Shown here: positions 1-7,842 of the stretch, piece after piece | Position numbering within the stretch: the stretch's first letter is position 1 | Layout of the letters: every line of letters starts with the position of its first letter | NCBI GenBank assembly: GCA_024693105.1 | Contig: JAILLO010000086.1 | Coordinates: 1-40,822, forward strand | Length of the DNA: 40,822 nucleotides | Direction of reading: 5' to 3' | Origin: Clostridia bacterium | GTDB lineage: Bacteria; Bacillota; Clostridia; Peptostreptococcales; Anaerovoracaceae | Position numbers and translations under genes: made by a program | Notes under the pieces: generated by a model | What the model was told of the DNA's origin: nothing | What the model saw: only the letters and a program-made list of their open reading frames with translations | Database searches by the model: none

Positions 1-127
1 CAAGTCCGTATCTCTGGAAAAGAGTCTTTGTGATAGCTGCTGTAAGAGTTGTCTTACCATGGTCAACGTGACCGATTGTACCGATGTTAATATGCGGCTT
101 AGTTCTTTCAAACTTCTGCTTTGCCAT
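1..127 (-). CDS. tuf: Elongation factor Tu, 5' fragment
   Basis: Only the first 42 codons are inside the window; the rest lies beyond base 1. The reading frame begins [20 protein letters not shown] and contains the P-loop GHVDHGKT, the diagnostic N-terminus of EF-Tu, which delivers aminoacyl-tRNA to the ribosome as a GTP complex in the cytosol. An AGGAGG-type ribosome binding site sits at 136-141, about eight bases upstream of the ATG at 125-127. The tRNA-Thr gene lies only about 50 bases upstream, and the two are probably co-transcribed from the promoter at 270-298. It could equally be one of two tuf copies, which the fragment cannot resolve. Confidence 0.96.
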   Translation of the reverse strand, partial: MAKQKFERTKPHINIGTIGHVDHGKTTLTAAITKTLFQRYGL

Positions 128-175
128 TTTGAATTCCTCCTGATTGAAATATAAAATAGTACACATTTTTGATGT

Positions 176-252
176 TGGAGCTGATGAGCAGACTTGAACT
201 GCCGAACCTCTTCCTTACCAAGGAAGCGCTCTACCGACTGAGCTACATCAGC
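176..252 (-). tRNA. tRNA-Thr (anticodon GGU)
   Basis: On the minus strand the 5' GCTGATG pairs with the 3' CATCAGC, followed by T and an encoded CCA end. The D-arm (TAGCTCAGTCGGTAGAGC), the anticodon stem-loop CTTCC-TTGGTAA-GGAAG with anticodon GGT, and the T-loop TTCAAGT are all recognisable. It reads ACC/ACU threonine codons. It is placed between sigH and tuf and fits one transcript with tuf. Confidence 0.96.
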
Positions 253-269
253 ATACCATATCGAACTTC

Positions 270-298
270 ATCTTACTATGTTTGGTGAAAATTGTCAA
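270..298 (-). promoter_or_regulatory. Sigma-A-type promoter for tRNA-Thr and tuf
   Basis: On the minus strand TTGACA (293-298) and TAAGAT (270-275) are separated by exactly 17 bases. The predicted transcription start lies about ten bases before the tRNA 5' end. The match is close to consensus, as expected for a stable-RNA/EF-Tu transcript. Confidence 0.8.
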
Positions 299-310
299 CA
301 AGTAAATTGC

Positions 311-916
311 TCAGCTCCCCATATATACAGCTATCTTTTTTCGTATTCTCTGTATGGCATTATCAACAGCTTTCGGAGTCTTTCCCAGTTCTTCCGCAAT
401 CTGTCTGTAGCCCTTCCCCTGCAGGTATTCATTCCATACCAGATGCTCAAATGCGCTGAAATTATCATGCCCTTCTCCGTCTATATATTCGAGAAATTCC
501 CTGACAATCATAAGCGTCTCGGGGTTATTGTCGCTTTCCGGCATAATAACCTCCTCAAGAGTTTCACCGCCTTCGTTAAGAGGCCTGCTCAGTGAAACCG
601 AGGTGTTGAGCGGCGAGTGTTTCATTCTGTTCGCCGAACTTATCGCAGTCAGGATCTGACGGTTTACGCACATATCCGCAAAGGTTCGGAAGGAGGCGCT
701 GTGTCCTTCTTCATAGTTTCTGATAGCTTTAAAAATCCCTATCATGCCTTCCTGCACAACATCTTCTGTGTCAGCGCCAACGATAAAATAAAGATGTGCT
801 TTCGCCTTCACCATTTCACGATACTTTTCAATAAGCAGCTCTTCTGCAATAATATCACCGTTTCCGGCAAGGGCTACAAGCTTCTCATCACTGTAATTTT
901 CATAAGTTTTTCGCAT
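311..916 (-). CDS. sigH: RNA polymerase sigma factor SigH (sigma-30)
   Basis: A 201-residue sigma-70 family protein directing RNA polymerase to transition-phase and early-sporulation-type promoters in Firmicutes. Region 2 is visible as DVVQEGMIGIFKAI followed by SFRTFADMCVNRQI. Region 4 carries a helix-turn-helix, YRQIAEELGKTPKAVDNAI, close to the C-terminus. The ATG at 914-916 was preferred over an ATG 21 bases upstream, because it alone has a Shine-Dalgarno (AGAAGG, 7-base spacing) and begins MRKTYENYSDEKL like other SigH proteins. The start overlaps the rlmB stop by 17 bases, implying translational coupling. The locus sigH next to rlmB is conserved in Firmicutes. It does not by itself prove that the organism sporulates. 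Confidence 0.93.
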   Translation of the reverse strand: MRKTYENYSDEKLVALAGNGDIIAEELLIEKYREMVKAKAHLYFIVGADTEDVVQEGMIGIFKAIRNYEEGHSASFRTFADMCVNRQILTAISSANRMKHSPLNTSVSLSRPLNEGGETLEEVIMPESDNNPETLMIVREFLEYIDGEGHDNFSAFEHLVWNEYLQGKGYRQIAEELGKTPKAVDNAIQRIRKKIAVYMGS

Positions 917-1862
917 CTCTCTGCCTTCTAACCTCATACATCAGAACAGCCGCCGCATTGGAAGCATTCAATGAATTAATTTTGCCTTTCATAGGTATCG
1001 AGAGTGTGAAATCACACTTTTCCTTTACAAGCCTGCTTATGCCGAAGCCCTCGCTTCCCACAACAAGCGCAAGGCTTCCCTCAAGCGCCGCCTCGCTGTA
1101 GCACCTGCCGCCCATATCGCATGCGGCCACCCAGACGTTGCGTTCCTTAAGGAAATCTATTGTCTGCGCAATATTTGCCACCTTTGCACAAAGCATATAT
1201 TCTACAGCTCCCGCCGAAGCCTTTGCGACAGTCTGTGTAATTCCCACAGCTCTTCTCTTTGGTATAATTATTCCATGAACTCCCGCAGTCTCGGCAGTAC
1301 GCATGATTGCCCCGAGGTTGTGCGGATCTTCAATATTGTCAAGGATAACAATGAACGGCTTTTCACCGCGTTCATTCGCAAGCTCCAGAATATCCTCAAC
1401 TTCACAGTACTCAAATTCGGAAGTATAGGCAACAACTCCCTGATGAGCGCCACTTCCGGCTATTCTGTCAAGTGCGGTCTTCTCCGCATAATGAATCGGA
1501 ATTCTGAGGTCACGCGCCATTCCTTCTATTTTTTTAATCGAGCCCTCTGCGCCTTTGGCAATAATAAGCTTCTCTATGCGACAGTCCTCACCGGCTTTAA
1601 GCGCTTCAGTCACAGGATTTCTTCCTGCCAGTATACCGGCATTTTCAACCTCAAAATTTGTTGCGGAACCGCTTTCAAAAGCGCCGACGCCTGCCGGCCT
1701 GAAGTTTTCGTTTCTTCCCGATCCGTATGTGCCTCCGGAACTTCGCTTTCCGCCTGTGGCTTTGCGTGTAATTTCTCCGCGGTGCATGTCACGGCGGTTC
1801 TTTCCTTTTCTTTTTCTTCCTTCTGCCTTTTCCTGCAGTCTTCGTGCATCACTTTTCGACAT
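900..1862 (-). CDS. rlmB: TrmH/SpoU-family 23S rRNA 2'-O-methyltransferase (RlmB type)
   Basis: A 320-residue SPOUT methyltransferase that transfers a methyl group from SAM to a ribose 2'-OH, in RlmB of a 23S rRNA guanosine. The first ~75 residues are a lysine/arginine-rich low-complexity extension. Next come the substrate-binding domain (NPVTEALKAGE, HQGVVAYTSEFEY) and the knotted SpoU domain with NLGAIMRTAE, GSEGFGISRLV and the signature IPMKGKINSLNASNAAAV. The latter two form the SAM-binding trefoil knot. The gene overlaps folA upstream by 14 bases and sigH downstream by 17, so it sits in the middle of an operon. The basic tail is longer than in many RlmB proteins, and a later start is possible. 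Confidence 0.92.
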   Translation of the reverse strand: MSKSDARRLQEKAEGRKRKGKNRRDMHRGEITRKATGGKRSSGGTYGSGRNENFRPAGVGAFESGSATNFEVENAGILAGRNPVTEALKAGEDCRIEKLIIAKGAEGSIKKIEGMARDLRIPIHYAEKTALDRIAGSGAHQGVVAYTSEFEYCEVEDILELANERGEKPFIVILDNIEDPHNLGAIMRTAETAGVHGIIIPKRRAVGITQTVAKASAGAVEYMLCAKVANIAQTIDFLKERNVWVAACDMGGRCYSEAALEGSLALVVGSEGFGISRLVKEKCDFTLSIPMKGKINSLNASNAAAVLMYEVRRQRDAKNL

Positions 1863-2373
1863 AATTCTTTTCTTTCGCTTTCCTTTTATATTTCACAAAC
1901 CTGTAACTGACGCCGTTTTCTTCCCTGGCAGGGCTTTCACATTCCACGAAAAACTTTTCGTTCCTGTCAAGGTTTTCAAAGTAACTGTCAGCAGGGAACT
2001 CTTCATCTATTTTCGTGACATAAACCGTATCACAGTATTGCAGCATCTGCCTGTAAACCATCGCCCCTCCGATTACAAAGCAACGTTCATCATCCTTGTA
2101 TGAAGCAAGTGTCAATGCCTCCTCCGGACTTCCCGCAGCCGTGCACTGCGCGGCGAAAGGTTCTATGCACGAAGGATTTCCCGTAATTACGATGTGCTCC
2201 CTGTTCGGTAAAGGTTTTCCTCCGGGAAATGATTCGAGAGTCTTTCTGCCGACTATGACAACACCGCCCTCTGTCATTTTTTTGAAGAAACGCAAATCCC
2301 CCGGAAGATGCACAAGCAGGTGATTATCCTTTCCTATGCCCCAGTTTCTGTCTGCGGCAAGTATCATGTTCAT
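1849..2373 (-). CDS. folA: Dihydrofolate reductase
   Basis: A 174-residue enzyme reducing dihydrofolate to tetrahydrofolate with NADPH. This recycles the cofactor oxidised by the thymidylate synthase encoded just upstream. The family pattern is clear: MNMILAADRNWGIGKDNHLL (substrate loop), LPGDLRFFKKMT, the NADPH-binding VGRKTLESFPGG, and CFVIGGAMVYRQML. The start has an AGGAGG seven bases before the ATG. The gene lies 87 bases after thyA and overlaps rlmB. The thyA-folA pairing is the common arrangement for the dTMP cycle. Confidence 0.95.
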   Translation of the reverse strand: MNMILAADRNWGIGKDNHLLVHLPGDLRFFKKMTEGGVVIVGRKTLESFPGGKPLPNREHIVITGNPSCIEPFAAQCTAAGSPEEALTLASYKDDERCFVIGGAMVYRQMLQYCDTVYVTKIDEEFPADSYFENLDRNEKFFVECESPAREENGVSYRFVKYKRKAKEKNYVEK

Positions 2374-2460
2374 TTAATATCCTCCTGAAGTCTAAATAAA
2401 AAGACTGCAGCAAAATGCCTTTCACTCCAGCCTTGATTTCGGTTAAAACCTTTAATTTTG

Positions 2461-3291
2461 TCATACAGCAATAGGTATGTTCTTGATCTGAGGATTTTTT
2501 TCGTAATCCTCTATAATGATATCATCCACTGTAAAATCGTAAAAATCCTTTACGTCCGGATTGAGTCTGAACTTCGGAGCCGGATACTGCGGTCTTTCTA
2601 TCATTTCGCGGATAAGAGGCACATGTCTGTCATAAATATGAGCATCCGCAATAACATGCACAAGTTCTCCGGCTTTAAGTCCGCACGCCTGCGCAAGCAT
2701 ATGAACGAGAACCGAATACTGTACAACATTCCAGTTGTTTGCCGCAAGAATATCCTGTGAACGCTGATTCAGGATGGCATTCAGCGTATCTCCCGAAACA
2801 TTGAAGGTCATGCTGTATGCACATGGCTCAAGTCCCATTTCCATAAGATCTGCGAAGTTATAAATATTTGTCATTATTCTTCTGGAATAAGGTGTATTCT
2901 TCAGCTGCCAGATAACATTGTCCACCTGATCCATTTCTCCGTGCGGGAATTTGTATTTCACGCCGAGCTGATATCCGTATGCCTTGCCGATTGTTCCGTT
3001 TTCATCTGCCCATTCATCCCAGATATGACTTTTAAGTTCGTTAATATTGTTGGACTTTTTCTGCCATATCCAAAGCATTTCATCGACTGCGGATTTAATT
3101 GCCGTCGGTCTCAGAGTAAGTGCCGGAAATTCTTCCTGCAAATTGTATCTGTTTATGACACCAAACTTCTTAATAGTATGTGCCGGTGTTCCGTCTTCCC
3201 ATTTTGCCCTGACTACCTGGCCCTCTGAGGAAAATCCGTTTTCCAAAATATCCTTGCACATATTTACAAATAATACGTCTGCCTTGCTCAT
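2461..3291 (-). CDS. thyA: Thymidylate synthase (ThyA type)
   Basis: A 276-residue folate-dependent enzyme converting dUMP to dTMP with methylenetetrahydrofolate. The catalytic cysteine lies near residue 157 in LEPCAYSMTF. It is followed by LNQRSQDILAANNWNV and the nucleotide-binding HVIADAHIYDRHVPL. The active-site context LEPCAYSM differs from the PPCH context of Escherichia coli ThyA, but the cysteine and the downstream RSxD and YxxH elements are present. Only 13 bases separate it from the small membrane-protein gene upstream, so it is probably part of the cysS-to-sigH transcript. The DHFR gene downstream supports ThyA rather than flavin-dependent ThyX chemistry. Confidence 0.95.
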   Translation of the reverse strand: MSKADVLFVNMCKDILENGFSSEGQVVRAKWEDGTPAHTIKKFGVINRYNLQEEFPALTLRPTAIKSAVDEMLWIWQKKSNNINELKSHIWDEWADENGTIGKAYGYQLGVKYKFPHGEMDQVDNVIWQLKNTPYSRRIMTNIYNFADLMEMGLEPCAYSMTFNVSGDTLNAILNQRSQDILAANNWNVVQYSVLVHMLAQACGLKAGELVHVIADAHIYDRHVPLIREMIERPQYPAPKFRLNPDVKDFYDFTVDDIIIEDYEKNPQIKNIPIAV

Positions 3292-3304
3292 TTTCTCTGC
3301 CTTT

Positions 3305-3532
3305 CTATCTCAATATCACATATTTCACAAAAATGAGGATCAGACCGACAACCGTAACGGCGGCATATGTAATTTCATTTTTGCTCCATTTACGTTTTTC
3401 CCCCGCAGCGGCAGCTTCGTCTCTGGCCTTTTTTTCTTCCTCATCAAAATATCTGGTAATTTCTCTGTTTGTCTTGTAGTAATCCCACATCGCAGACTGG
3501 AAAAAACCTTTCTTATCTTTTAGTTTTTTCAT
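3305..3532 (-). CDS. Small single-pass membrane protein, unknown function
   Basis: A 75-residue protein not recognised as a named family. It has a lysine-rich N-terminus (MKKLKDKKGFF), a charged acidic/basic middle with a run of alanines, and a single C-terminal hydrophobic segment (AAVTVVGLILIFVKYVIL, about residues 57-74). It looks like a tail-anchored or N-in/C-out membrane protein. The gene starts inside the 3' end of mrnC (20-base overlap), with a GAGGGTGG ribosome binding site, and ends 13 bases before thyA. This argues that it is a real, coupled operon member. Confidence 0.7.
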   Translation of the reverse strand: MKKLKDKKGFFQSAMWDYYKTNREITRYFDEEEKKARDEAAAAGEKRKWSKNEITYAAVTVVGLILIFVKYVILR

Positions 3533-3920
3533 TTACGACACCACCCTCATCAATGATTCGGACCGCCTGTTCAAATATTTCCTCAAGCCGTTCTGTCTGA
3601 GCCGAAAGGTATAAATATCCCGCCAGAGCCTCAAAAGCCGTTGCAAGCTTGTAAACGACAGGGTCTGCATTTTTCGGCTTCGAAGTAATCTTCCTGTTGC
3701 GCGCACGCTTAACAAGATTCTGTTCTTCCGGTCTGAGTTCCTCAAACATGCCCTTCAGTGCGTATGCCTGGCCTTCGGCGCGGACATATTTTACCGCTCT
3801 GGCATGCAGGCGATCGACATGAGCAGCATCGGAAGAAAGAACTCTTTCCCTGACAAATACTTCATATACCGCATCACCAAGATAGGCAAGCGCCGTTGTA
3901 TTCATATTCTTTATATCCAT
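3513..3920 (-). CDS. mrnC: Mini-ribonuclease III
   Basis: A 135-residue RNase III catalytic domain without a double-stranded-RNA-binding domain. In Bacillus this enzyme matures the ends of 23S rRNA. The characteristic beginning NTTALAYLGDAVYEVFVRE contains the catalytic acidic residues. It is followed by LHARAVKYVRAEGQA and KNADPVVYKLATAFEALAGYLYL, which match the conserved RNase III helices. The start MDIKNMNTTALAYLGD (3918-3920) was chosen because Mini-III proteins begin a few residues before the LAYLGDAVYE block; a longer frame of 17 residues has no family support. The gene is located between cysS and rlmB as in Bacillus, though bactofilin and deacetylase genes intervene here. Confidence 0.92.
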   Translation of the reverse strand: MDIKNMNTTALAYLGDAVYEVFVRERVLSSDAAHVDRLHARAVKYVRAEGQAYALKGMFEELRPEEQNLVKRARNRKITSKPKNADPVVYKLATAFEALAGYLYLSAQTERLEEIFEQAVRIIDEGGVVNEKTKR

Positions 3921-3982
3921 AAGTAACCTGATTTGCACATAACAGCTCCGGTATGCCCTGCATGGACACAACCGGATAATTG

Positions 3983-4525
3983 TTATTTTTTAAATGTCTG
4001 AATTGTACCCTGGATTTCCGCTCCGAGTTCAACCGCAATTGCAGGAGTATTGATATCGCCGTGAATACATGCAGCGTCACCGACCTTCAAAGCTTCAAAT
4101 GCATCAACATTTCCTTCAACCCTGCCGGCAATATCAAGAACATTGCCCTTGATTCCGCCTTCGGCAACAGCATCTGCGCTGATTTTCACATCGCCTCTTG
4201 CCACAATCGACGCTTTCACGTTTCCACCGTTTACGACGAGATTTCTGCATGAAATTTCACCTGTAATTTCGCCTTTAATGCTGACGTCGCCCTGAACATT
4301 GAGGTTGCCCATTACAACGCCTTCTACTTCAAGATGCCCCTTTGTAATAATGTCGCCCATCACCTTGGTCTCTTTTGAAATAACGCCGACCTCATCAAAA
4401 GGCTCTTCGTTTTCCGATATTTCAAGCGGTGCCGGAGCAGGCGATGCGATATGTTCATGCGCAGGAGTCGTTATTTTCAGAGCCTCTGCAGTATCTTCTG
4501 TATGGTTCTTTTCTCTATTTTCCAT
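3983..4525 (-). CDS. Bactofilin (polymer-forming cytoskeletal protein), copy A
   Basis: A 180-residue bactofilin. The first ~45 residues are polar and probably disordered. Then comes the DUF583 beta-helix with short repeats of the type GHLEVEGVVMGNLNVQGDVS, INGEIS-like turns and regularly spaced glycine/valine, continuing to about residue 160. Bactofilins self-assemble without nucleotide into filaments that scaffold cell-shape and wall enzymes. The ribosome binding site GGAGG lies inside the last codons of the neighbouring bactofilin gene (gap three bases), so the two are translationally coupled. The polysaccharide deacetylase gene immediately upstream suggests a wall-modifying role. Confidence 0.88.
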   Translation of the reverse strand: MENREKNHTEDTAEALKITTPAHEHIASPAPAPLEISENEEPFDEVGVISKETKVMGDIITKGHLEVEGVVMGNLNVQGDVSIKGEITGEISCRNLVVNGGNVKASIVARGDVKISADAVAEGGIKGNVLDIAGRVEGNVDAFEALKVGDAACIHGDINTPAIAVELGAEIQGTIQTFKK

Positions 4526-4528
4526 TTA

Positions 4529-5305
4529 CTATACCTCCAGAATAAATTCTTCGTCTTCAGAAATATCATTTGCCTGCTTGGTCTTGATGTTTCCTCTTAT
4601 ACGCGATCCGACACTTGCCGCAACGCCGGTTGTCTCAACATCACCGACAAGCAGAGCATTTTCTGTCAGCTGCGTCATCTGTTCCACAAAGAGGTTGCCC
4701 TTGACCTTTCCGTCGAGTTTTACGTTTTCAGCCTGCACGTTTCCGACGATAACGCTTCCCGATTCAATTGCAACATCACCGCTTGCAAGCACGTTGCCTC
4801 TCAGAGCGCTGCCCTGAAGAAGCATGTTTCTTCCGCTGATGCCACCTTCGACAACTCCTTCAAGAACAATATCGTCTTCCGTCTGGATGTCGCCGCGGAC
4901 TCTCCCGAAAATATCAACACGATCCGTACTGGTAATATCACCTATAACAACCATGTTTGCGGTAATTCTTGTGGTTTCTCCGCTTCCCTGAGCAGATTCC
5001 ACAACGGTTTTTTCCGCAAAGATATCGGCAATATTGGCATTTACAGGCTTAGGCGCATCTGTATGTACAAGTTCTTCATGTGCCGGTTGCGGCTGCTCAG
5101 GTGCAACTTCCGATTCCTGTACTGCAACAGGCTCTTCTGCCGGCTCTTCAACCGACTCCTCAACAGCTTCCTGTAATTTTTCCTCAAAACTCGGAGTCTC
5201 TTCAGCCTTTTCCTGCGGTGCCGCCTGCGTTCCTGCCGCAGCACCTTCCTCATCAAACCCGGTCAATTCCTTCAATGCCTTTACAAAATTATCTTTTGTA
5301 GCCAT
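4529..5305 (-). CDS. Bactofilin, copy B, with long acidic N-terminal region
   Basis: A 258-residue second bactofilin. Residues ~15-85 are a low-complexity stretch rich in Glu, Ala, Pro and Val (EEPAEEPVAVQ), likely disordered. The bactofilin beta-helix occupies about residues 105-245, with repeats such as MVVIGDITSTDRVDIFGRV, IVLEGVVEGGISGR and SGSVIVGNVQAENVKLDGKV. Start MATKDNFVKALKEL is preceded by AGAGGTG. It is the first of the tandem bactofilin pair and follows the polysaccharide deacetylase gene by 19 bases. The two paralogues differ mainly in the N-terminal tail, which suggests co-polymerisation with different partners (inference). Confidence 0.87.
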   Translation of the reverse strand: MATKDNFVKALKELTGFDEEGAAAGTQAAPQEKAEETPSFEEKLQEAVEESVEEPAEEPVAVQESEVAPEQPQPAHEELVHTDAPKPVNANIADIFAEKTVVESAQGSGETTRITANMVVIGDITSTDRVDIFGRVRGDIQTEDDIVLEGVVEGGISGRNMLLQGSALRGNVLASGDVAIESGSVIVGNVQAENVKLDGKVKGNLFVEQMTQLTENALLVGDVETTGVAASVGSRIRGNIKTKQANDISEDEEFILEV

Positions 5306-5324
5306 CTTTTCACCTCTTTCTTAT

Positions 5325-6203
5325 TTAGTCAAATGTAATCGGCTGTACATCGTTCGTAAGTTTTGCGAAGCTGTAGCCTTTTCCCTGATAATACTCTATA
5401 AGTTCTTCAACCGCCTGCGGCGTGTTAGTCTCATGCGCGCTGTCATGAAGCAGCATAATAATCCGGTTTCTGTCTGCTCCGGTATCAATTCCGTTCTTTA
5501 CAATGTCATCCACAGAACTTCCTCTTGATGAAGATACTGCGGTAGCATTCCAGTCATAATACGAAAAGCCTCTTCTCAAAAGCTCGGCACAAATCTGCGT
5601 CCTGCAAAGCTCGCTGTATTTGTTCACCGTCCCTCCCGGGAATCTGCAGATTTCCGGTCTTACGCCCGTTGTCTCATAAATCTGCTGATACTCAAGATTA
5701 AAATCGCTGAAAAACGCCTCCGGATTTGCAAAGATTGTCAGGTAATCATGCGTATATGTATGAACGCCTATCGCATGTCCTTCCTCCGCGGCCCTCTTCA
5801 TAATTTTGAGGTTGTTTTCATCTGCCTGTCCCTGTGTAAAGAAAGTTGCCTTAACTCCATATCTGTCCAGAACATCAAGAATTCTTTCCGTAACCGCCGA
5901 CGGACCGTCGTCAAAAGTAAGATATACCGTCTTGTTTGCTACAGTGTATTCTTCCGCAGGCTCTGCGTACATCTCCGGATACATTTCCTGATAAGGTAAA
6001 TCATCGGTCTTTATCCGGCTTACTTTTGTCCCGTCCAGTTGCTGCTGAGCTTCGGTAAGCTGATCCTGTGCGGATGTCAGCTTTTCCTTGAGGTTGGACC
6101 TGCTAACTCCCGTTATGCAAATAGCCACAATCAGCGCGACTATTATAACAAGCACGGTGAGCGAAATAACTCTTCTAAAAAATTTAACACTACCAAATTC
6201 CAT
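5325..6203 (-). CDS. Membrane-anchored polysaccharide deacetylase (NodB domain)
   Basis: A 292-residue carbohydrate esterase family 4 enzyme, probably acting on peptidoglycan or another wall glycan outside the cell. An N-terminal transmembrane anchor (about residues 12-36) is followed by a short coiled coil (LKEKLTSAQDQLTEAQQQL). The NodB domain shows motif 1 TFDDGPS, the metal-binding motif 2 HTYTH, motif 3 RFPGG, motif 4 DWN and motif 5 LLHD, so the catalytic set is intact. The ATG at 6201-6203 has an AGAGG site, while a methionine six codons upstream does not. The gene lies between cysS (24 bases) and the bactofilin pair. Confidence 0.92.
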   Translation of the reverse strand: MEFGSVKFFRRVISLTVLVIIVALIVAICITGVSRSNLKEKLTSAQDQLTEAQQQLDGTKVSRIKTDDLPYQEMYPEMYAEPAEEYTVANKTVYLTFDDGPSAVTERILDVLDRYGVKATFFTQGQADENNLKIMKRAAEEGHAIGVHTYTHDYLTIFANPEAFFSDFNLEYQQIYETTGVRPEICRFPGGTVNKYSELCRTQICAELLRRGFSYYDWNATAVSSSRGSSVDDIVKNGIDTGADRNRIIMLLHDSAHETNTPQAVEELIEYYQGKGYSFAKLTNDVQPITFD

Positions 6204-6227
6204 GTTTTCGCCTCTAATCAATTTTAA

Positions 6228-7628
6228 TTACTGTCTGATAATCTGAACGCCCTGAGGAGTATCTTTCAGTGTAATTCCCTTTGCCGCAAGCATATCTCTG
6301 ATTTCGTCGGCTCTTGCGAAATTTTTTGCTTTTCTTGCTGCCTGACGTTCGTCAATCAGTGCCTGCAGTTCACTGTCAATACCTTCGTCCTCATCATCCT
6401 TTTGGAGGATTCCGAGAACATCCGCAAATTCCATAAGAGTTTTCAGTGCAGCTTCGGCAAACTCTCCGGATGCTCCGTCCTTCACTGCCGTATTAATTGC
6501 CGTAACAAGCTCAAAAACAGCGCTTACGGCATCTGCAGTATTAAGGTCATCATCCATTGCCGCAATAAACTTTTCTCTGTATTTATTGAAGCCTTCAAGC
6601 TGTGCCTTCTCTGTCTCTGTCATGGAGCCCTGACCGTTTTTAATCAGGTATTTGAGGTTTTCTCTGGCATTTTCAAGTCTTGCGAGACCGTTCTTTGCCT
6701 GTTCCATAAGAGCATCGCTGAAATTAATCGGATTTCTGTAATGTCCGGAAAGAAGGAAGAAACGCATAACTTCTCCGTCATAATGCTTAAGGATGTCTCT
6801 TACGGTAAAGAAATTGCCCTTTGATTTTGACATTTTCTCGTCGTTGATTGTGATGTATTCATTGTGCATCCAGTAATTCGCAAACTGAACGCCGTTTTCT
6901 GCCTCGGACTGGGCAATTTCATTTTCGTGGTGAGGGAAAATGAGGTCCATTCCGCCTGCATGAATGTCAATAGTATCGCCAAGATATTTTTTGGACATCG
7001 TCGAGCACTCAATATGCCATCCCGGTCTTCCCATGCCCCATGGTGACTCCCATGCAATTTCGTCATCCTGTTTTCTTGCCTTCCAGAGAGCAAAATCAAG
7101 AGGATCTTCTTTTTTGTCACCGACTTCTATACGCGCACCTGCTTTGAGGTCATCTATATTTTTCTTTGAAAGCTTCCCGTACTCTTTGAAATTCCTTGTT
7201 CTGTAATATACATCGCCATCCACTTCATAAGCATATCCTTTTTCGATAAGTCCGCTTACAAAATCGATGATTTCCTGCATATTCTGAGTAACCTGCGGAT
7301 GAACATCTGCCTTGCGCACATTTAATGCTGCTGCGTCTTTGTAATATTCCGCAATATACTTTTCGCTTACTTCACCTGCCGAAATGCCTTCTTCTCTCGC
7401 TTTGTTGATAATCTTGTCGTCAACATCGGTAAAATTCTGAACAAACTTAACGCCGTATCCTCTGTAAATAAGGTACTTTCTCAAAGTATCAAACACAACA
7501 AAAGGTCTTGCGTTTCCAATATGGAAAAAATTGTACACCGTAGGCCCGCATACGTAAATTTTGACATTTTCGGGATCCATCGGCTTAAATTCTTCTTTCT
7601 TTCTTGTGAGCGTATTGTATATTTTCAT
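6228..7628 (-). CDS. cysS: Cysteinyl-tRNA synthetase
   Basis: A 466-residue class I aminoacyl-tRNA synthetase charging tRNA-Cys. The N-terminus MKIYNTLTRKKEEFKP leads to the zinc-cysteine motif VYVCGPTVY-like KIYVCGPTVYNFFHIGNARP (HIGN signature). FTDVDDKII follows, then WHIECSTMS, HENEIAQSEA and the KMSKS loop (EKMSKSKGNFFT). The DALR anticodon-binding region and the C-terminal tRNA-binding tail close the protein. The frame is open for another 82 codons upstream, but MKIYN has an AAGGAGAC ribosome binding site and matches the family start. That extra stretch also contains the M23 gene's terminator. No T-box leader was found ahead of the gene. Confidence 0.96.
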   Translation of the reverse strand: MKIYNTLTRKKEEFKPMDPENVKIYVCGPTVYNFFHIGNARPFVVFDTLRKYLIYRGYGVKFVQNFTDVDDKIINKAREEGISAGEVSEKYIAEYYKDAAALNVRKADVHPQVTQNMQEIIDFVSGLIEKGYAYEVDGDVYYRTRNFKEYGKLSKKNIDDLKAGARIEVGDKKEDPLDFALWKARKQDDEIAWESPWGMGRPGWHIECSTMSKKYLGDTIDIHAGGMDLIFPHHENEIAQSEAENGVQFANYWMHNEYITINDEKMSKSKGNFFTVRDILKHYDGEVMRFFLLSGHYRNPINFSDALMEQAKNGLARLENARENLKYLIKNGQGSMTETEKAQLEGFNKYREKFIAAMDDDLNTADAVSAVFELVTAINTAVKDGASGEFAEAALKTLMEFADVLGILQKDDEDEGIDSELQALIDERQAARKAKNFARADEIRDMLAAKGITLKDTPQGVQIIRQ

Positions 7629-7717
7629 ACCGGTCGTCTCCTTGTGTTTTCTTTCGATGCCCGCACTTTCACTCTCCGTAGCCGAAGCTGCTTTTTCTGC
7701 TGTTTTCGGCACGAAAA

Positions 7718-7739
7718 AGGCAGGTGCGCACACCTGCCT
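7718..7739 (-). terminator. Rho-independent terminator of the LysM/M23 gene
   Basis: The 9-bp perfect stem AGGCAGGTG/CACCTGCCT has a 4-base loop and is followed on the minus strand by five T residues. It separates the wall-protein gene from cysS, 90 bases ahead of the cysS start. Confidence 0.85.
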
Positions 7740-7842
7740 AAAATTATACAATATTTTTTCGGAAATATCAAACGCAATTATACATATAATATATGTCTGA
7801 CATACAAGCTGATTCCGCCCGGATACATACCCCGAAAATCCT

